Source of the DNA: UBA6912 sp041611095
GTDB lineage: Bacteria > Actinomycetota > Acidimicrobiia > Spongiisociales > UBA5794
Length of the DNA stretch: 19,920 nt
Reading direction: 5' to 3'
Assembly (NCBI GenBank): GCA_041611095.1
Contig: JBFINP010000057.1
Span: 1-19,920 of the forward strand
Shown here: one piece after another, positions 1 through 6,359 of the stretch
How the letters are laid out: each line of letters opens with the position of its first letter
Position numbering within the stretch: the first letter of the stretch is position 1
Program-made: the position numbers and the translations under genes
The notes under the pieces: generated by a model
The model's database searches: none
Told to the model about the DNA's origin: nothing
The model's input: only the letters and a program-made list of their open reading frames with translations

Positions 1-356
1 AGGTGAGGGTCTGTGCGTCATGGCGCAATATCTTGGTGATCGGCTTGGCCATCGGGAGCGCAGCAAGCCCGAGGTTCGAAGTGGCCCGGCTGGGCGGGCC
101 TCATTGGACAGAACGCGAACCGACGCAACGTTGGCCTGGATTAGCGCATTCTGCCGGATCCTCACGACAAGTTGGTGTGCGAGACCGCTCGGAGCGCCAC
201 CGGACGAAGCGATGGGAAACACTCAGATACCTCATCGCTACTCCGTCGAGCGGTGAGTCTGAAAGGCTGGCGAGTCAGGACGGCGAGCTGCGGGTGCTTT
301 AGGCCTCGGTGTTCAAGCCCCACGTATTGGGCGGACTCGTCGGGGCAGTCAGTCGG
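1..356. other. Left-edge stretch without a supportable gene
   Basis: I see no convincing gene here. The open frames on the plus strand (for example from position 3 to 302) have no recognisable domain, no clear ribosome binding site and amino acid content typical of shadow frames in GC-rich DNA. No tRNA, repeat pair or terminator with a T-run is evident. The stretch lies downstream of the minus-strand AhpD-like gene and could hold its 3' untranslated region or decayed sequence. Confidence 0.5.
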
Positions 357-941
357 TCACGGCCGAGTGTCTTGAGCCCGGATCATGGGGCCGCCGGCGT
401 TCTTGATCTTGGCGTATTGATCGTCGTAACCCTGTTCGACGTGCTGCCGACCGCGGGTCTCGAAGAGCTCGGGGATCGCCGCTATGCCGTGCCCGAGCGT
501 CAGCCGGTTCATGAAACTGAAGGCGCAGCATATGGCGATCGCATCATGGAGCGCCCGTTCGTCCCAACCTGCGGCAAAGACTGCTTCGGCGTCGCCCTGG
601 ACCATCTTCTGGGGCTCCACCGCCAGTTTGCGGACATAGCGGAGGATCGGCTTGATCTCCTCTTCCACCGCCGCCGTCTCGATGTCGTCGGCGAGCTGAT
701 CGGTGATGCCGTTGGGATAGCCGAGGATGCTGGCCGCCGCCGCATGTCCACCATGGCAATAGTCGCACTGATTGACGCGGCTCACCCAGGCCGCGATGAG
801 CTCTCGCTGAGCCTCTGTGAGCGGGCTCTCGCCGCGCATCAATGTCTGGGTCATGCCCACCCAGGGTCCGTAATAGTCGGGACGCACTTCGAAGATCGTC
901 TCGACGTTGGCGTCGTCGGGAAACGAAGCGAAGAACGGCAT
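357..941 (-). CDS. AhpD-like / carboxymuconolactone decarboxylase-family protein (peroxidase-related)
   Basis: The 194-residue product belongs to the AhpD-like alpha-helical fold family. The diagnostic C-x-x-C-x3-H motif reads CDYCHGGH at residues 59-66, after a helix beginning LTEAQRELIAAWVSRVN. In AhpD this Cys pair and His carry out alkylhydroperoxidase or disulfide reductase chemistry. The overall form resembles the uncharacterised peroxidase-related subgroup rather than true AhpD, so a redox or peroxide role is likely but the substrate is unknown. A second Cys pair lies at 138-139. The frame opens six codons earlier (ATG at 959), but I chose the ATG at 941 because AAAGGAAG sits about 7 nt before it. 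No signal peptide or membrane segment is visible. The gene stands alone, with gene-poor DNA on both sides. Confidence 0.82.
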   Translation of the reverse strand: MPFFASFPDDANVETIFEVRPDYYGPWVGMTQTLMRGESPLTEAQRELIAAWVSRVNQCDYCHGGHAAAASILGYPNGITDQLADDIETAAVEEEIKPILRYVRKLAVEPQKMVQGDAEAVFAAGWDERALHDAIAICCAFSFMNRLTLGHGIAAIPELFETRGRQHVEQGYDDQYAKIKNAGGPMIRAQDTRP

Positions 942-959
942 TGCACAGCTTCCTTTCAT

Positions 960-1367
960 GCGGCCCGAGAGCTGGTGGCGTCAGACCTCAGAAAGCCGTT
1001 TCGCCTGCATCGCCTTGGTCAGGCGCTCACGGGCTCACTACTGCGGTTGTCATCAACGCTACGCGTGAAACCACGCTCATGGTCATCGATGCCACTTGGA
1101 ATCCGCTTGGATCCGTTCCAACAGCAGAACCCAGAGCCATCGGCGTGCCACAGGTCCCGCTGGTGCTGGTGGATCAGTCCTTCCCGCGCCACCAGCGAGG
1201 AAGACCGGCACTTCGCCCCTGAAGACGGCGCGCTTCACAGAGGGTGACGCTGAACGACTCGCATCGCGGTGAACTTTGCCAAGGGACGCTGAGGCGTTGC
1301 TGACGGAACGCACCTAGATGTGCCGCTCGGCGAGTTCTGCGACTGGAGCGTTACCGCAACAGAGTGG
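960..1367. other. Gene-free stretch between AhpD-like gene and toxin-antitoxin pair
   Basis: No coding region can be supported. Short frames on both strands lack domains and ribosome binding sites. The one local structure is an 8-bp inverted repeat, GCTGGTGG at 1165-1172 and CCACCAGC at 1189-1196, with a 16-nt spacer; this could be chance in GC-rich DNA. The AhpD-like gene promoter should lie near 960-1000, but I could not identify a convincing -10 or -35 element. Confidence 0.5.
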
Positions 1368-1395
1368 TTGATCTGGGCGTCATACAAGATATGAT
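1368..1395 (+). promoter_or_regulatory. Promoter of the MazEF-like pair, probably leaderless
   Basis: A -35-like TTGATC (1368-1373) and a strong -10 TATGAT (1390-1395) are separated by 16 bp. Initiation about seven bases after the -10 would fall at 1401-1403, on or next to the A of the antitoxin ATG at 1402. No Shine-Dalgarno sequence precedes that ATG, which fits a leaderless transcript, a common arrangement in actinobacteria. The start point is inferred. Confidence 0.6.
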
Positions 1396-1406
1396 TCCTG
1401 TATGAC
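1379..1406. repeat. Perfect 8-bp inverted repeat around the -10 element (candidate antitoxin operator)
   Basis: GTCATACA (1379-1386) and TGTATGAC (1399-1406) are exact reverse complements separated by 12 bp that contain the -10 TATGAT. The right arm overlaps the antitoxin start codon. Ribbon-helix-helix antitoxins usually repress their own operon by binding such palindromes, so this is the probable autoregulatory operator. A protein bound here would cover the -10 and the transcription start. Confidence 0.65.
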
Positions 1407-1653
1407 AATGCTCAGCTTCCGTGTCGACGACGAGGAGGCCGCCGCCGCGCAGCGGTGGGCGGAGCGGCTCGGCGTCGACCGCTCTGAACTTCTGCGCGAA
1501 GCGCTCCATCGTCACCTCATTCGACTCCGCGCCGAGGAGGACGTCGAGGCGTGGACCAACCTGCCGCTCACCGCAGATGAGGCGGCGTTCACCGAGATCG
1601 CCGACTGGGGACCCGCCGAGGACTGGTCGGATTGGGCCGATGCAACGGGGTGA
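1402..1653 (+). CDS. Ribbon-helix-helix antitoxin of a MazEF/PemIK-type module
   Basis: An 83-residue acidic protein. The N-terminal 40 or so residues look like a ribbon-helix-helix DNA-binding domain: a short strand (TMLSFRVDDEE), a helix (AAAAQRWAERLG), a turn and a second helix (DRSELLREALHRHLIRL). The C-terminal half is rich in Asp, Glu and Trp (EDVEAWTNLPL, then ADWGPAEDWSDWADATG), as expected of the flexible tail by which such antitoxins block their toxin. The gene overlaps the downstream toxin by 14 bases, implying translational coupling. No Shine-Dalgarno precedes the ATG, and a promoter placed for leaderless initiation lies immediately upstream. The antitoxin role is inferred from fold, size and neighbour; the exact subfamily is not certain. 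Confidence 0.85.
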   Translation: MTMLSFRVDDEEAAAAQRWAERLGVDRSELLREALHRHLIRLRAEEDVEAWTNLPLTADEAAFTEIADWGPAEDWSDWADATG

Positions 1654-1948
1654 GGTCTGGTTCGCCTCGACTCCCGGTGGCGCCCGTCCCGTACTCATCC
1701 TCACCCGGGACCCCGTTGCCGATCGGATTGGTTCCGTGGTCGTCGCCGCCCTGACCCGCGTGACCCGCGGCCTCGTGTCAGAGCTCGAACTGACTCCTGA
1801 CGTCGATGGTGTTCCGACTGCCTGTGTTGCCAACTTCGACAACCTGCACACCCTGCCGAGGGACTCGTTCCGGCGGCGGGTCACGCAACTCGGACCCGCC
1901 CGCATGGCAGAAGCCTGCAGGACACTACGGGACGCTACGACGTGTTGA
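1640..1948 (+). CDS. MazF/PemK-family toxin (putative mRNA interferase)
   Basis: A 102-residue protein of the MazF/PemK/CcdB-like fold. It opens with the family signature RGEVWFAS and continues with GGARPVLILTRD, matching the canonical RGxIW and RPVLVLS blocks, then SVVVAALTRVTRGLVSELEL and CVANFDNLHTLPRDSF, the later conserved strands. MazF enzymes are ribosome-independent endoribonucleases that cut RNA at short sequences and halt growth when the antitoxin is degraded; the cleavage sequence cannot be predicted here. The ATG at 1640 lies inside the antitoxin frame, so the start is set by the conserved N-terminus and translation is probably coupled. The length is normal for the family and there is no frameshift, so the toxin appears intact. 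Confidence 0.92.
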   Translation: MQRGEVWFASTPGGARPVLILTRDPVADRIGSVVVAALTRVTRGLVSELELTPDVDGVPTACVANFDNLHTLPRDSFRRRVTQLGPARMAEACRTLRDATTC

Positions 1949-1979
1949 TACGTCGAACGACAACCCAAACGCGTGGGTG

Positions 1980-1998
1980 CCCGTTGCGGCGCAACGGG
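1980..1998. terminator. Hairpin between the toxin gene and tRNA-Val, possible two-way terminator
   Basis: CCCGTTGC (1980-1987) and GCAACGGG (1991-1998) form a perfect 8-bp stem with a 3-nt loop. On the plus strand it lies 31 nt after the toxin stop and is followed by only a short TTT. On the minus strand it begins 7 nt past the tRNA-Val CCA end and lacks a U-run. Its position between two convergent units argues for termination, but without a U-tract it would be a weak or non-canonical terminator. Confidence 0.5.
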
Positions 1999-2004
1999 TT
2001 TCGA

Positions 2005-2079
2005 TGGTGGGCGCTGGCAGGATTGAACTGCCGACCTCTTCCGCGTCAAGGAAGCGCTCTCCCACTGAGCTAAGCGCCC
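2005..2079 (-). tRNA. tRNA-Val (anticodon GAC), CCA encoded
   Basis: Read on the minus strand, the acceptor stem GGGCGCT pairs with AGCGCCC, followed by discriminator A and an encoded CCA. The D arm contains AGCTCAGTGGGAGAGC. The anticodon stem CTTCC/GGAAG encloses loop TTGACGC, giving anticodon GAC, which reads GUC and GUU valine codons. The T arm contains GTTCAATCC. It is the last of three clustered tRNAs in transcription order, and its 3' end faces the sparse accessory segment. Confidence 0.97.
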
Positions 2080-2101
2080 GTGTCGGGACATTGTATCCCC
2101 G

Positions 2102-2172
2102 AGGCGACGCCGGGAATCGAACCCGGGTAGAGGGTTTTGCAGACCCTTGCCTAACCACTCGGCCACGTCGCC
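2102..2172 (-). tRNA. tRNA-Cys (anticodon GCA), CCA not encoded
   Basis: The acceptor stem GGCGACG pairs with CGTCGCC, followed by discriminator U, the identity base typical of cysteine tRNAs. The bases after it (CGG) are not CCA, so the tail must be added enzymatically. The anticodon loop CTGCAAA gives GCA within the stem AGGGT/ACCCT. The T arm contains GTTCGATTC. It is 22 bp from tRNA-Val and 41 bp from tRNA-Gly. Confidence 0.97.
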
Positions 2173-2213
2173 GGACCGGTACGCGGAGCGGGCGGTCTCA
2201 CTGGACCGCCCCA

Positions 2214-2289
2214 TGGAGCGGACGACCGGGATCGAACCGGCGACCTCAACCTTGGCAAGGTTGCGCTCTACCAGCTGAGCTACGTCCGC
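2214..2289 (-). tRNA. tRNA-Gly (anticodon GCC), CCA encoded
   Basis: The acceptor stem GCGGACG pairs with CGTCCGC, followed by discriminator U and an encoded CCA. The D arm contains AGCTCAGCTGGTAGAGC. The anticodon stem CAACC/GGTTG encloses TTGCCAA, giving anticodon GCC for GGC and GGU codons. The T arm contains GTTCGATCC. It is first in the tRNA cluster, about 46 bp after the dut stop. Confidence 0.97.
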
Positions 2290-2300
2290 CTGATCGGCGC

Positions 2301-2330
2301 ATGTTAGCCGTCGGCCGCCGGGGTGCCGAA
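2301..2330 (-). promoter_or_regulatory. Possible promoter of the tRNA cluster
   Basis: On the minus strand a -10-like TAACAT (2306-2301) fits the TANNNT pattern. A poor -35 candidate TTCGGC (2330-2325) lies 18 bp upstream. Initiation would fall about five bases before the mature tRNA-Gly 5' end. The -35 match is weak, and transcription could instead read through from dut. Confidence 0.4.
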
Positions 2331-2335
2331 CCCGT

Positions 2336-2764
2336 TCAGCGACCGGTGGAGCCGAACCCACCTTCACCCCGGACGGAGCCCGGCAGCTCGTCGACATCGA
2401 CGAACTCGGGCTCGACGATCGGCATCACGAGCAGCTGGGCGATCCTGTCGCCTCGCTCGAAGGTGACCTCCGCATCGCCGTGATTGATGAGAATGACCTT
2501 CAACTCGCCGCGGTATCCCGCATCGATCACGCCGGGTGCGTTGACCGCACTGATCCCGTGGCGGATCGCGGAGCCACTCCGTGGAGCGACCAGACCCGCA
2601 TACCCCTCGGGGATCGCCACGGCAAGTCCGGTCGGCACGAGTGCGCGCTCCCCGGGGGACAGCACGACCCGCTCGCGGGCCGTGAGATCCACGCCGGCGT
2701 CGCCGGGATGGGCACGCTCTGGCAGTGGAACCGCCGGATCGAGTCGCTGCGCAGGTATCTTCAT
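2336..2764 (-). CDS. dut: Deoxyuridine 5'-triphosphate nucleotidohydrolase (dUTPase)
   Basis: Hydrolyses dUTP to dUMP and pyrophosphate, keeping uracil out of DNA and supplying dUMP for dTMP synthesis. All five motifs of the trimeric dUTPase family are present in the 142-residue product: motif I HPGDAGVDL (19-27), II PRSGSAIRHGIS (61-72), III NAPGVIDAGYRGELKV (75-90) with the catalytic Asp81 and Tyr84, IV RGDRIAQLLV (104-113), and V GEGGFGSTGR (133-142) with the aromatic Phe137 that closes over the base. The frame is open further upstream, but I chose the Met at 2764 because family members begin close before a segment like IPAQRLDP. A GGAGGGAG sequence lies farther upstream than usual for this start. 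It is divergent from the membrane protein gene, with 44 bp between starts. Confidence 0.96.
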   Translation of the reverse strand: MKIPAQRLDPAVPLPERAHPGDAGVDLTARERVVLSPGERALVPTGLAVAIPEGYAGLVAPRSGSAIRHGISAVNAPGVIDAGYRGELKVILINHGDAEVTFERGDRIAQLLVMPIVEPEFVDVDELPGSVRGEGGFGSTGR

Positions 2765-2808
2765 GGCCGCAGACGATTCTGGTCTCCCTCCGTAGACCCG
2801 GCAAGGCA

Positions 2809-3864
2809 ATGGCAACACCCGTACAGACATCCGGACCTCAGATGCCAGGCAACGACGGAACGTGGTTCCTCAAGGCCGTCGGCGTCGAGACGACGCCCAC
2901 CACCCTCGGCGACGTAGCCGCTGCCGCCGACTCCACGGGCGAGATGGTTCAGGAGCTGTGGAACGCCGATGCACCGCCAGGGAGTGCGCCTTCAGAGGGC
3001 GATGCTTTCCAGGATTGGGCACCCGAAGAGTTGAGCAAGACCATCGGCAAAGACCGACGCTTCCGCTGGTCCGTCGTCATACCGGGGGCACTGCTGGCGA
3101 TCGCCATCGGTGTCGTCGCCTGGTACCTGCCCCGCACCTCCGCACCGCGCGCCCAGGCCCGGTCCGACGAGTACCGCGCCGCGATGGTCACGCTGCGAAC
3201 CGATCTTCCGAACGCCCAAGCCGTCCTCGCCGAGCTGACCGAACCGACGGCCGATGCGTCCCAGTTCCCCGAGCTGATCCCCACCGTTGCCGACCTCAGA
3301 GCAGACGCCGACGCAGCCCTCGACGTAGCAGCGCGCGCCCTTCCGGAGCCATGGCCACTCGCCTCGACCGCACCGTTCAAGGCCCTCGAGCTGGGACGCG
3401 AGGCGGTGTCCCGGGACGCCACCGTTGCACAGTCCATCGCTCGGAGGCTGGCCGACCTACTCGACTACCGGACGCTCGTGCCCGGGTTCCTCGAGACCGG
3501 CGACTTGCCCGCTGGTGGCGGCGTCGACCTCAACGAGCTGAACACTCGCCTCGCAACCGTCTCGGCCGACAGCGCCACGCTCATCACCGAGCTTCCAGCC
3601 GACGCCGCCTTCGCCGACCACATCGCGCTGGCGCAGTCGACGCTCGACTGGTTCCTCGTCTGGCAGATCGACTACGTCGATGCCCTCCGCAACGACGACA
3701 CGGCCGCGGTCTCCCGCCTGCTCGCCGAGCTCGAGGAACGGCGTGCGACCCTCGACCAGGCGCTGGTATCGGCCCTCGCCCAGATTCGAAGCGAGGTCGA
3801 CGCCGACATCATCGGCCTCGCCGCCAGCCTGGACGGCGCAATCATCGCCCTGCCCACCACGTAG
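2809..3864 (+). CDS. Unrecognised single-pass membrane protein with a large helical extracytoplasmic domain
   Basis: I do not recognise a family. The 351-residue product has an acidic, Gly/Pro-rich N-terminal region (1-80), a basic stop signal (KDRRFRW), one transmembrane helix at about 88-107 (VVIPGALLAIAIGVVAWYLP), and about 240 residues that look almost wholly alpha-helical and rich in Ala, Leu, Asp and Glu. The positive-inside rule places the N-terminus in the cytoplasm and the helical part outside the membrane. No cysteine pairs, catalytic motif or lipobox are seen. The start could also be the Met at 2842 or further upstream at 2725; 2809 has a weak AAGG just before it. It diverges from dut and converges on nrdR with 9 bp between stops. 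Steady codon use and no break over 350 codons support a real gene. Confidence 0.72.
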   Translation: MATPVQTSGPQMPGNDGTWFLKAVGVETTPTTLGDVAAAADSTGEMVQELWNADAPPGSAPSEGDAFQDWAPEELSKTIGKDRRFRWSVVIPGALLAIAIGVVAWYLPRTSAPRAQARSDEYRAAMVTLRTDLPNAQAVLAELTEPTADASQFPELIPTVADLRADADAALDVAARALPEPWPLASTAPFKALELGREAVSRDATVAQSIARRLADLLDYRTLVPGFLETGDLPAGGGVDLNELNTRLATVSADSATLITELPADAAFADHIALAQSTLDWFLVWQIDYVDALRNDDTAAVSRLLAELEERRATLDQALVSALAQIRSEVDADIIGLAASLDGAIIALPTT

Positions 3865-3873
3865 CCGGCCCGG

Positions 3874-4323
3874 TCAGCTACCTCGCTCGAGTGCGGCGAC
3901 TTCTCGCTCGAAGTCGCTGGCGCCCTGGAACTCCTTGTAGACCGAGGCGAACCGGAGATAGGCCACCTCGTCGAGGCGGCGCAGGCGGGTGAGCACCTCG
4001 TGACCCAGCTCGTCGGCGGTGATCTCGCCGCTGCCCCCGCTGACCACCCCGGCGATCTCGTCGACCAGCCGGTCGACGCTCCCTTCGGGCACGGCCCGGT
4101 CGGCAAGCGCCTGCTCCACGCCCCGCCGCAGCTTCTGAGCATCGAAGGGCTCCAGCCGGCCGTCCCGTTTGCGCACCATGTACTCGATCGCCGCCCGCTC
4201 GTAGGTGGTGAAACGACGGGTGCAGGCAGTGCACTCGCGGCGGCGGCGAATCGACGCACCGGCATCGGCGGCGCGGCTGTCGACCACGCGAGTGTCGTTG
4301 GCGGCGCAGAATGGGCAATGCAT
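3874..4323 (-). CDS. nrdR: Transcriptional repressor NrdR
   Basis: A 149-residue regulator that represses ribonucleotide reductase genes in response to ATP/dATP status. The N-terminal zinc ribbon has Cys pairs CPFC (3-6) and CTAC (31-34), with the family signature DSRAADAGASIRRRREC between them and RRFTTYER after it. An ATP-cone domain follows (about 47-137: MVRKRDGRLEPFDAQKLRRGV, then DEVAYLRFASVYKEF). Length and motifs are standard. NrdR proteins begin MHCPFC, which sets the start at 4323, although no Shine-Dalgarno precedes it; a GTG at 4350 gives a 9-residue extension and follows a G-rich stretch. No NrdR box was seen in the window, so its targets lie elsewhere. It is downstream of the LysM gene on the same strand. 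Confidence 0.95.
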   Translation of the reverse strand: MHCPFCAANDTRVVDSRAADAGASIRRRRECTACTRRFTTYERAAIEYMVRKRDGRLEPFDAQKLRRGVEQALADRAVPEGSVDRLVDEIAGVVSGGSGEITADELGHEVLTRLRRLDEVAYLRFASVYKEFQGASDFEREVAALERGS

Positions 4324-4354
4324 GGCTGCGCCGAGGGTACCCGAACTCACGGTT

Positions 4355-4379
4355 CCACCCCGTTGAGAACCCGGGGTGG
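4355..4379 (-). repeat. Perfect hairpin between the LysM gene and nrdR
   Basis: CCACCCCG (4355-4362) and CGGGGTGG (4372-4379) make an exact 8-bp GC-rich stem with a 9-nt loop in the 63-bp gap between the LysM stop and nrdR. On the minus strand it is followed by AACCGTGAG, with no U-run. It could be a U-less terminator for the LysM mRNA. Alternatively it could control nrdR translation, since the arm nearer nrdR is the only Shine-Dalgarno-like sequence before the alternative GTG start at 4350. Confidence 0.5.
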
Positions 4380-4386
4380 GCGCGGT

Positions 4387-4671
4387 TCATCCGTCGGCAG
4401 GCAGCTCCAGGATCTGTCCGGCGTAGATGGTGGATCCCTCCAGCTGGTTGAGCGAGCGGATCACCCCCACGGTGGAGCGCACGTCGCCACCGGCGTCCGT
4501 GTGCTCGTCGGCGATCGACCACAGGGTGTCGCCGGCGCGGACCTGGTAGTCCTCCGTGGCCGCCGGTGCCCCCGTTGCTTGGACTGCGGAAGCCAGGAGG
4601 AACACCGCCAACACGACGAGAGAGATGATGACGATCGCCCTGACGGGAACCGTCGGTGTTCGCCGTGTCAT
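4387..4671 (-). CDS. Small membrane-anchored LysM protein, probable SOS cell-division inhibitor (YneA/DivS/ChiZ-like)
   Basis: A 94-residue protein with an N-terminal transmembrane helix (about 11-31: RAIVIISLVVLAVFLLASAV) and a C-terminal LysM peptidoglycan-binding domain (about 42-91: YQVRAGDTLWSIA, then NQLEGSTIYAGQILELP). The start at 4671 is set by AAGGAGG about 9 nt upstream; the frame is open to 4728. It is divergent from lexA. In Bacillus (yneA), Corynebacterium (divS) and Mycobacterium (Rv2719c/chiZ) the gene in this position encodes a small LysM or membrane protein that halts division during the SOS response. A promoter with an SOS box in its spacer at 4864-4892 supports LexA control here. 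It is shorter than ChiZ, with little beyond anchor and LysM. The division-inhibitor role is inferred from context, not from a catalytic motif. Confidence 0.85.
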   Translation of the reverse strand: MTRRTPTVPVRAIVIISLVVLAVFLLASAVQATGAPAATEDYQVRAGDTLWSIADEHTDAGGDVRSTVGVIRSLNQLEGSTIYAGQILELPADG

Positions 4672-4839
4672 CCGATGTTCCTCCTTGCTCGCTTCCTGCT
4701 GTGTGGGTGTGCTCGGCTGGCCGAGCACTGGCGTGTCTGGTGTCGGGTGAAACCCTCACCGCCGAAGGTATCCGCCGGGTGTGACAGATTCCTGCGACCC
4801 CGTTCCCGTGGGCTTTCGACCGCCGTGGCGTATCGGTGG

Positions 4840-4855
4840 TCGAACACGTGTTCGA
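4840..4855. promoter_or_regulatory. LexA-binding SOS box 1 (perfect consensus)
   Basis: TCGAACACGTGTTCGA is a perfect palindrome matching the actinobacterial/Bacillus-type SOS consensus TCGAAC-N4-GTTCGA at every defined base. It lies nearest the LysM gene, just past the predicted start of its transcript, where bound LexA would block elongation or initiation. Confidence 0.93.
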
Positions 4856-4863
4856 GAATACGT

Positions 4864-4892
4864 ACGATATCGAACGTGTGTTCTCCTGTCAA
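4864..4892 (-). promoter_or_regulatory. Promoter of the LysM gene with SOS box 2 as its spacer
   Basis: On the minus strand a perfect -35 TTGACA (4892-4887) and a -10 TATCGT (4869-4864) are separated by exactly 17 bp. Sixteen of those bases are SOS box 2. Initiation would be near 4857, leaving a leader of about 185 nt before the LysM ATG. LexA bound to the spacer would exclude RNA polymerase. The element match is seen directly; activity is inferred. Confidence 0.72.
4870..4885. promoter_or_regulatory. LexA-binding SOS box 2
   Basis: TCGAACGTGTGTTCTC matches the SOS consensus at 10 of 12 defined bases, with the left half perfect. It is 30 bp from box 1 start to start, about three helical turns, so dimers on both boxes would lie on the same face of the DNA. 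Confidence 0.85.
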
Positions 4893-4893
4893 G

Positions 4894-4909
4894 TCGAACA
4901 TATGTTTGG
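4894..4909. promoter_or_regulatory. LexA-binding SOS box 3, next to the lexA promoter
   Basis: TCGAACATATGTTTGG matches the consensus at 10 of 12 defined bases, with the left half perfect. It overlaps the candidate lexA -35 region, fitting autorepression of lexA. It starts 24 bp after box 2. Confidence 0.8.
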
Positions 4910-4934
4910 CTGAGCGCGAAAAACGGGCTACGCT
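4906..4934 (+). promoter_or_regulatory. Candidate lexA promoter
   Basis: A -35-like TTGGCT (4906-4911) and a -10-like TACGCT (4929-4934, TANNNT pattern) have a 17-bp spacer and would start transcription near 4941, about 24 nt before the lexA ATG. An alternative -10 TACGAT (4863-4868), with SOS box 1 over its -35 and spacer, is also possible. Either would be covered by a LexA-bound box. Confidence 0.5.
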
Positions 4935-4964
4935 CCCCCACAGCGGAGCACGAAAGGGCTGACC

Positions 4965-5597
4965 ATGGATCGCAACGTCTTGAGCGTGAGGCAACAGGAG
5001 ATCCTCGACTACATCCTCACCACCGTCCGGGAGCGGGGTTACCCGCCGTCGGTTCGGGAGATCGGCGACGCCGTGGGCCTCAGCTCGCCGTCCACCGTCC
5101 ACAGCCACCTGTCGACGCTGGTGCGCGAAGGGTTCATCAGGAGGGACCCGACGAAACCGCGGGCCATCGAGGTGATCGACGATGGCATGGAGATGGACGG
5201 CCTGATGCGGGCGTCGGTGCGTGACGTGCCCCTCGTCGGCCGCATCGCCGCCGGGTCACCCATCCTCGCCGAGGAAGACATCGAGGAGATCTACCCCCTG
5301 CCGACCGATCTCGTCGGCAACGACCCCGTCTTCATGCTGCGGGTACGCGGCGACTCGATGATCGACGCCGGCATCTTCGACTCCGACTACGTCGTGGTCA
5401 GGCGTCAGAGCCACGCCCGCGACGGCCAGATCGTCGCCGCCCTGATCGACAACGATGAGGCCACCGTCAAGCGGCTGCAGCGCATCGATCGCAGGGTGGT
5501 CCTCAAGTCGGAGAACCCGGACTATCCGCCGATGGTGTTCGCCGAGGGCGTCGAGATCCTCGGAGTCGTCGTGGCCGTCATCCGCCGGGTCGACTAG
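4965..5597 (+). CDS. lexA: LexA, SOS regulon repressor and self-cleaving protease
   Basis: A 210-residue repressor of the SOS regulon that cleaves itself when bound to RecA filaments. The N-terminal winged-helix domain (about 3-70) contains LSVRQQEILDYI, the turn RGYPPSVREIGDAVGL and recognition segment SSPSTVHSHLSTLVREG. The scissile Ala96-Gly97 lies in GRIAAGSPILAEE. The catalytic pair is Ser131 (RVRGDSMIDAGI) and Lys169 (EATVKRL). All key residues are present, so it should be cleavable. AAAGGG lies about 8 nt before the ATG. It diverges from the LysM gene across three SOS boxes, giving autoregulation. Its stop is 6 bp from that of convergent dapF, leaving no room for a separate terminator. 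Confidence 0.98.
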   Translation: MDRNVLSVRQQEILDYILTTVRERGYPPSVREIGDAVGLSSPSTVHSHLSTLVREGFIRRDPTKPRAIEVIDDGMEMDGLMRASVRDVPLVGRIAAGSPILAEEDIEEIYPLPTDLVGNDPVFMLRVRGDSMIDAGIFDSDYVVVRRQSHARDGQIVAALIDNDEATVKRLQRIDRRVVLKSENPDYPPMVFAEGVEILGVVVAVIRRVD

Positions 5598-5603
5598 CAG
5601 CGG

Positions 5604-6346
<743 letters not shown>

Positions 6347-6359
<13 letters not shown>

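Noticed and set aside
3..302. Plus-strand frame at the left edge with a hydrophobic start (ILVIGLAIGSAA)
   Set aside because: There is no ribosome binding site, the rest of the product is compositionally random, and no family is recognised.
1165..1196. Inverted repeat GCTGGTGG/CCACCAGC as a terminator or regulator site
   Set aside because: It has a 16-nt loop, no T-run and no adjoining gene end; an 8-bp repeat of this kind is likely by chance in GC-rich DNA.
1083..1313. A 76-codon minus-strand frame in the gene-free stretch
   Set aside because: It has no domain, no good start context and shadow-like composition; I keep it as non-coding.
1351..2397. A 348-codon open frame on the minus strand running across the tRNA cluster and the toxin-antitoxin genes
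   Set aside because: It crosses three clear tRNA genes and lies antisense to the MazEF pair; its product has no domain and is explained by GC-rich shadow coding.
4323..4386. NrdR box near nrdR
   Set aside because: The sequence has no match to the AT-rich NrdR box pattern; the only structure there is the GC-rich hairpin.
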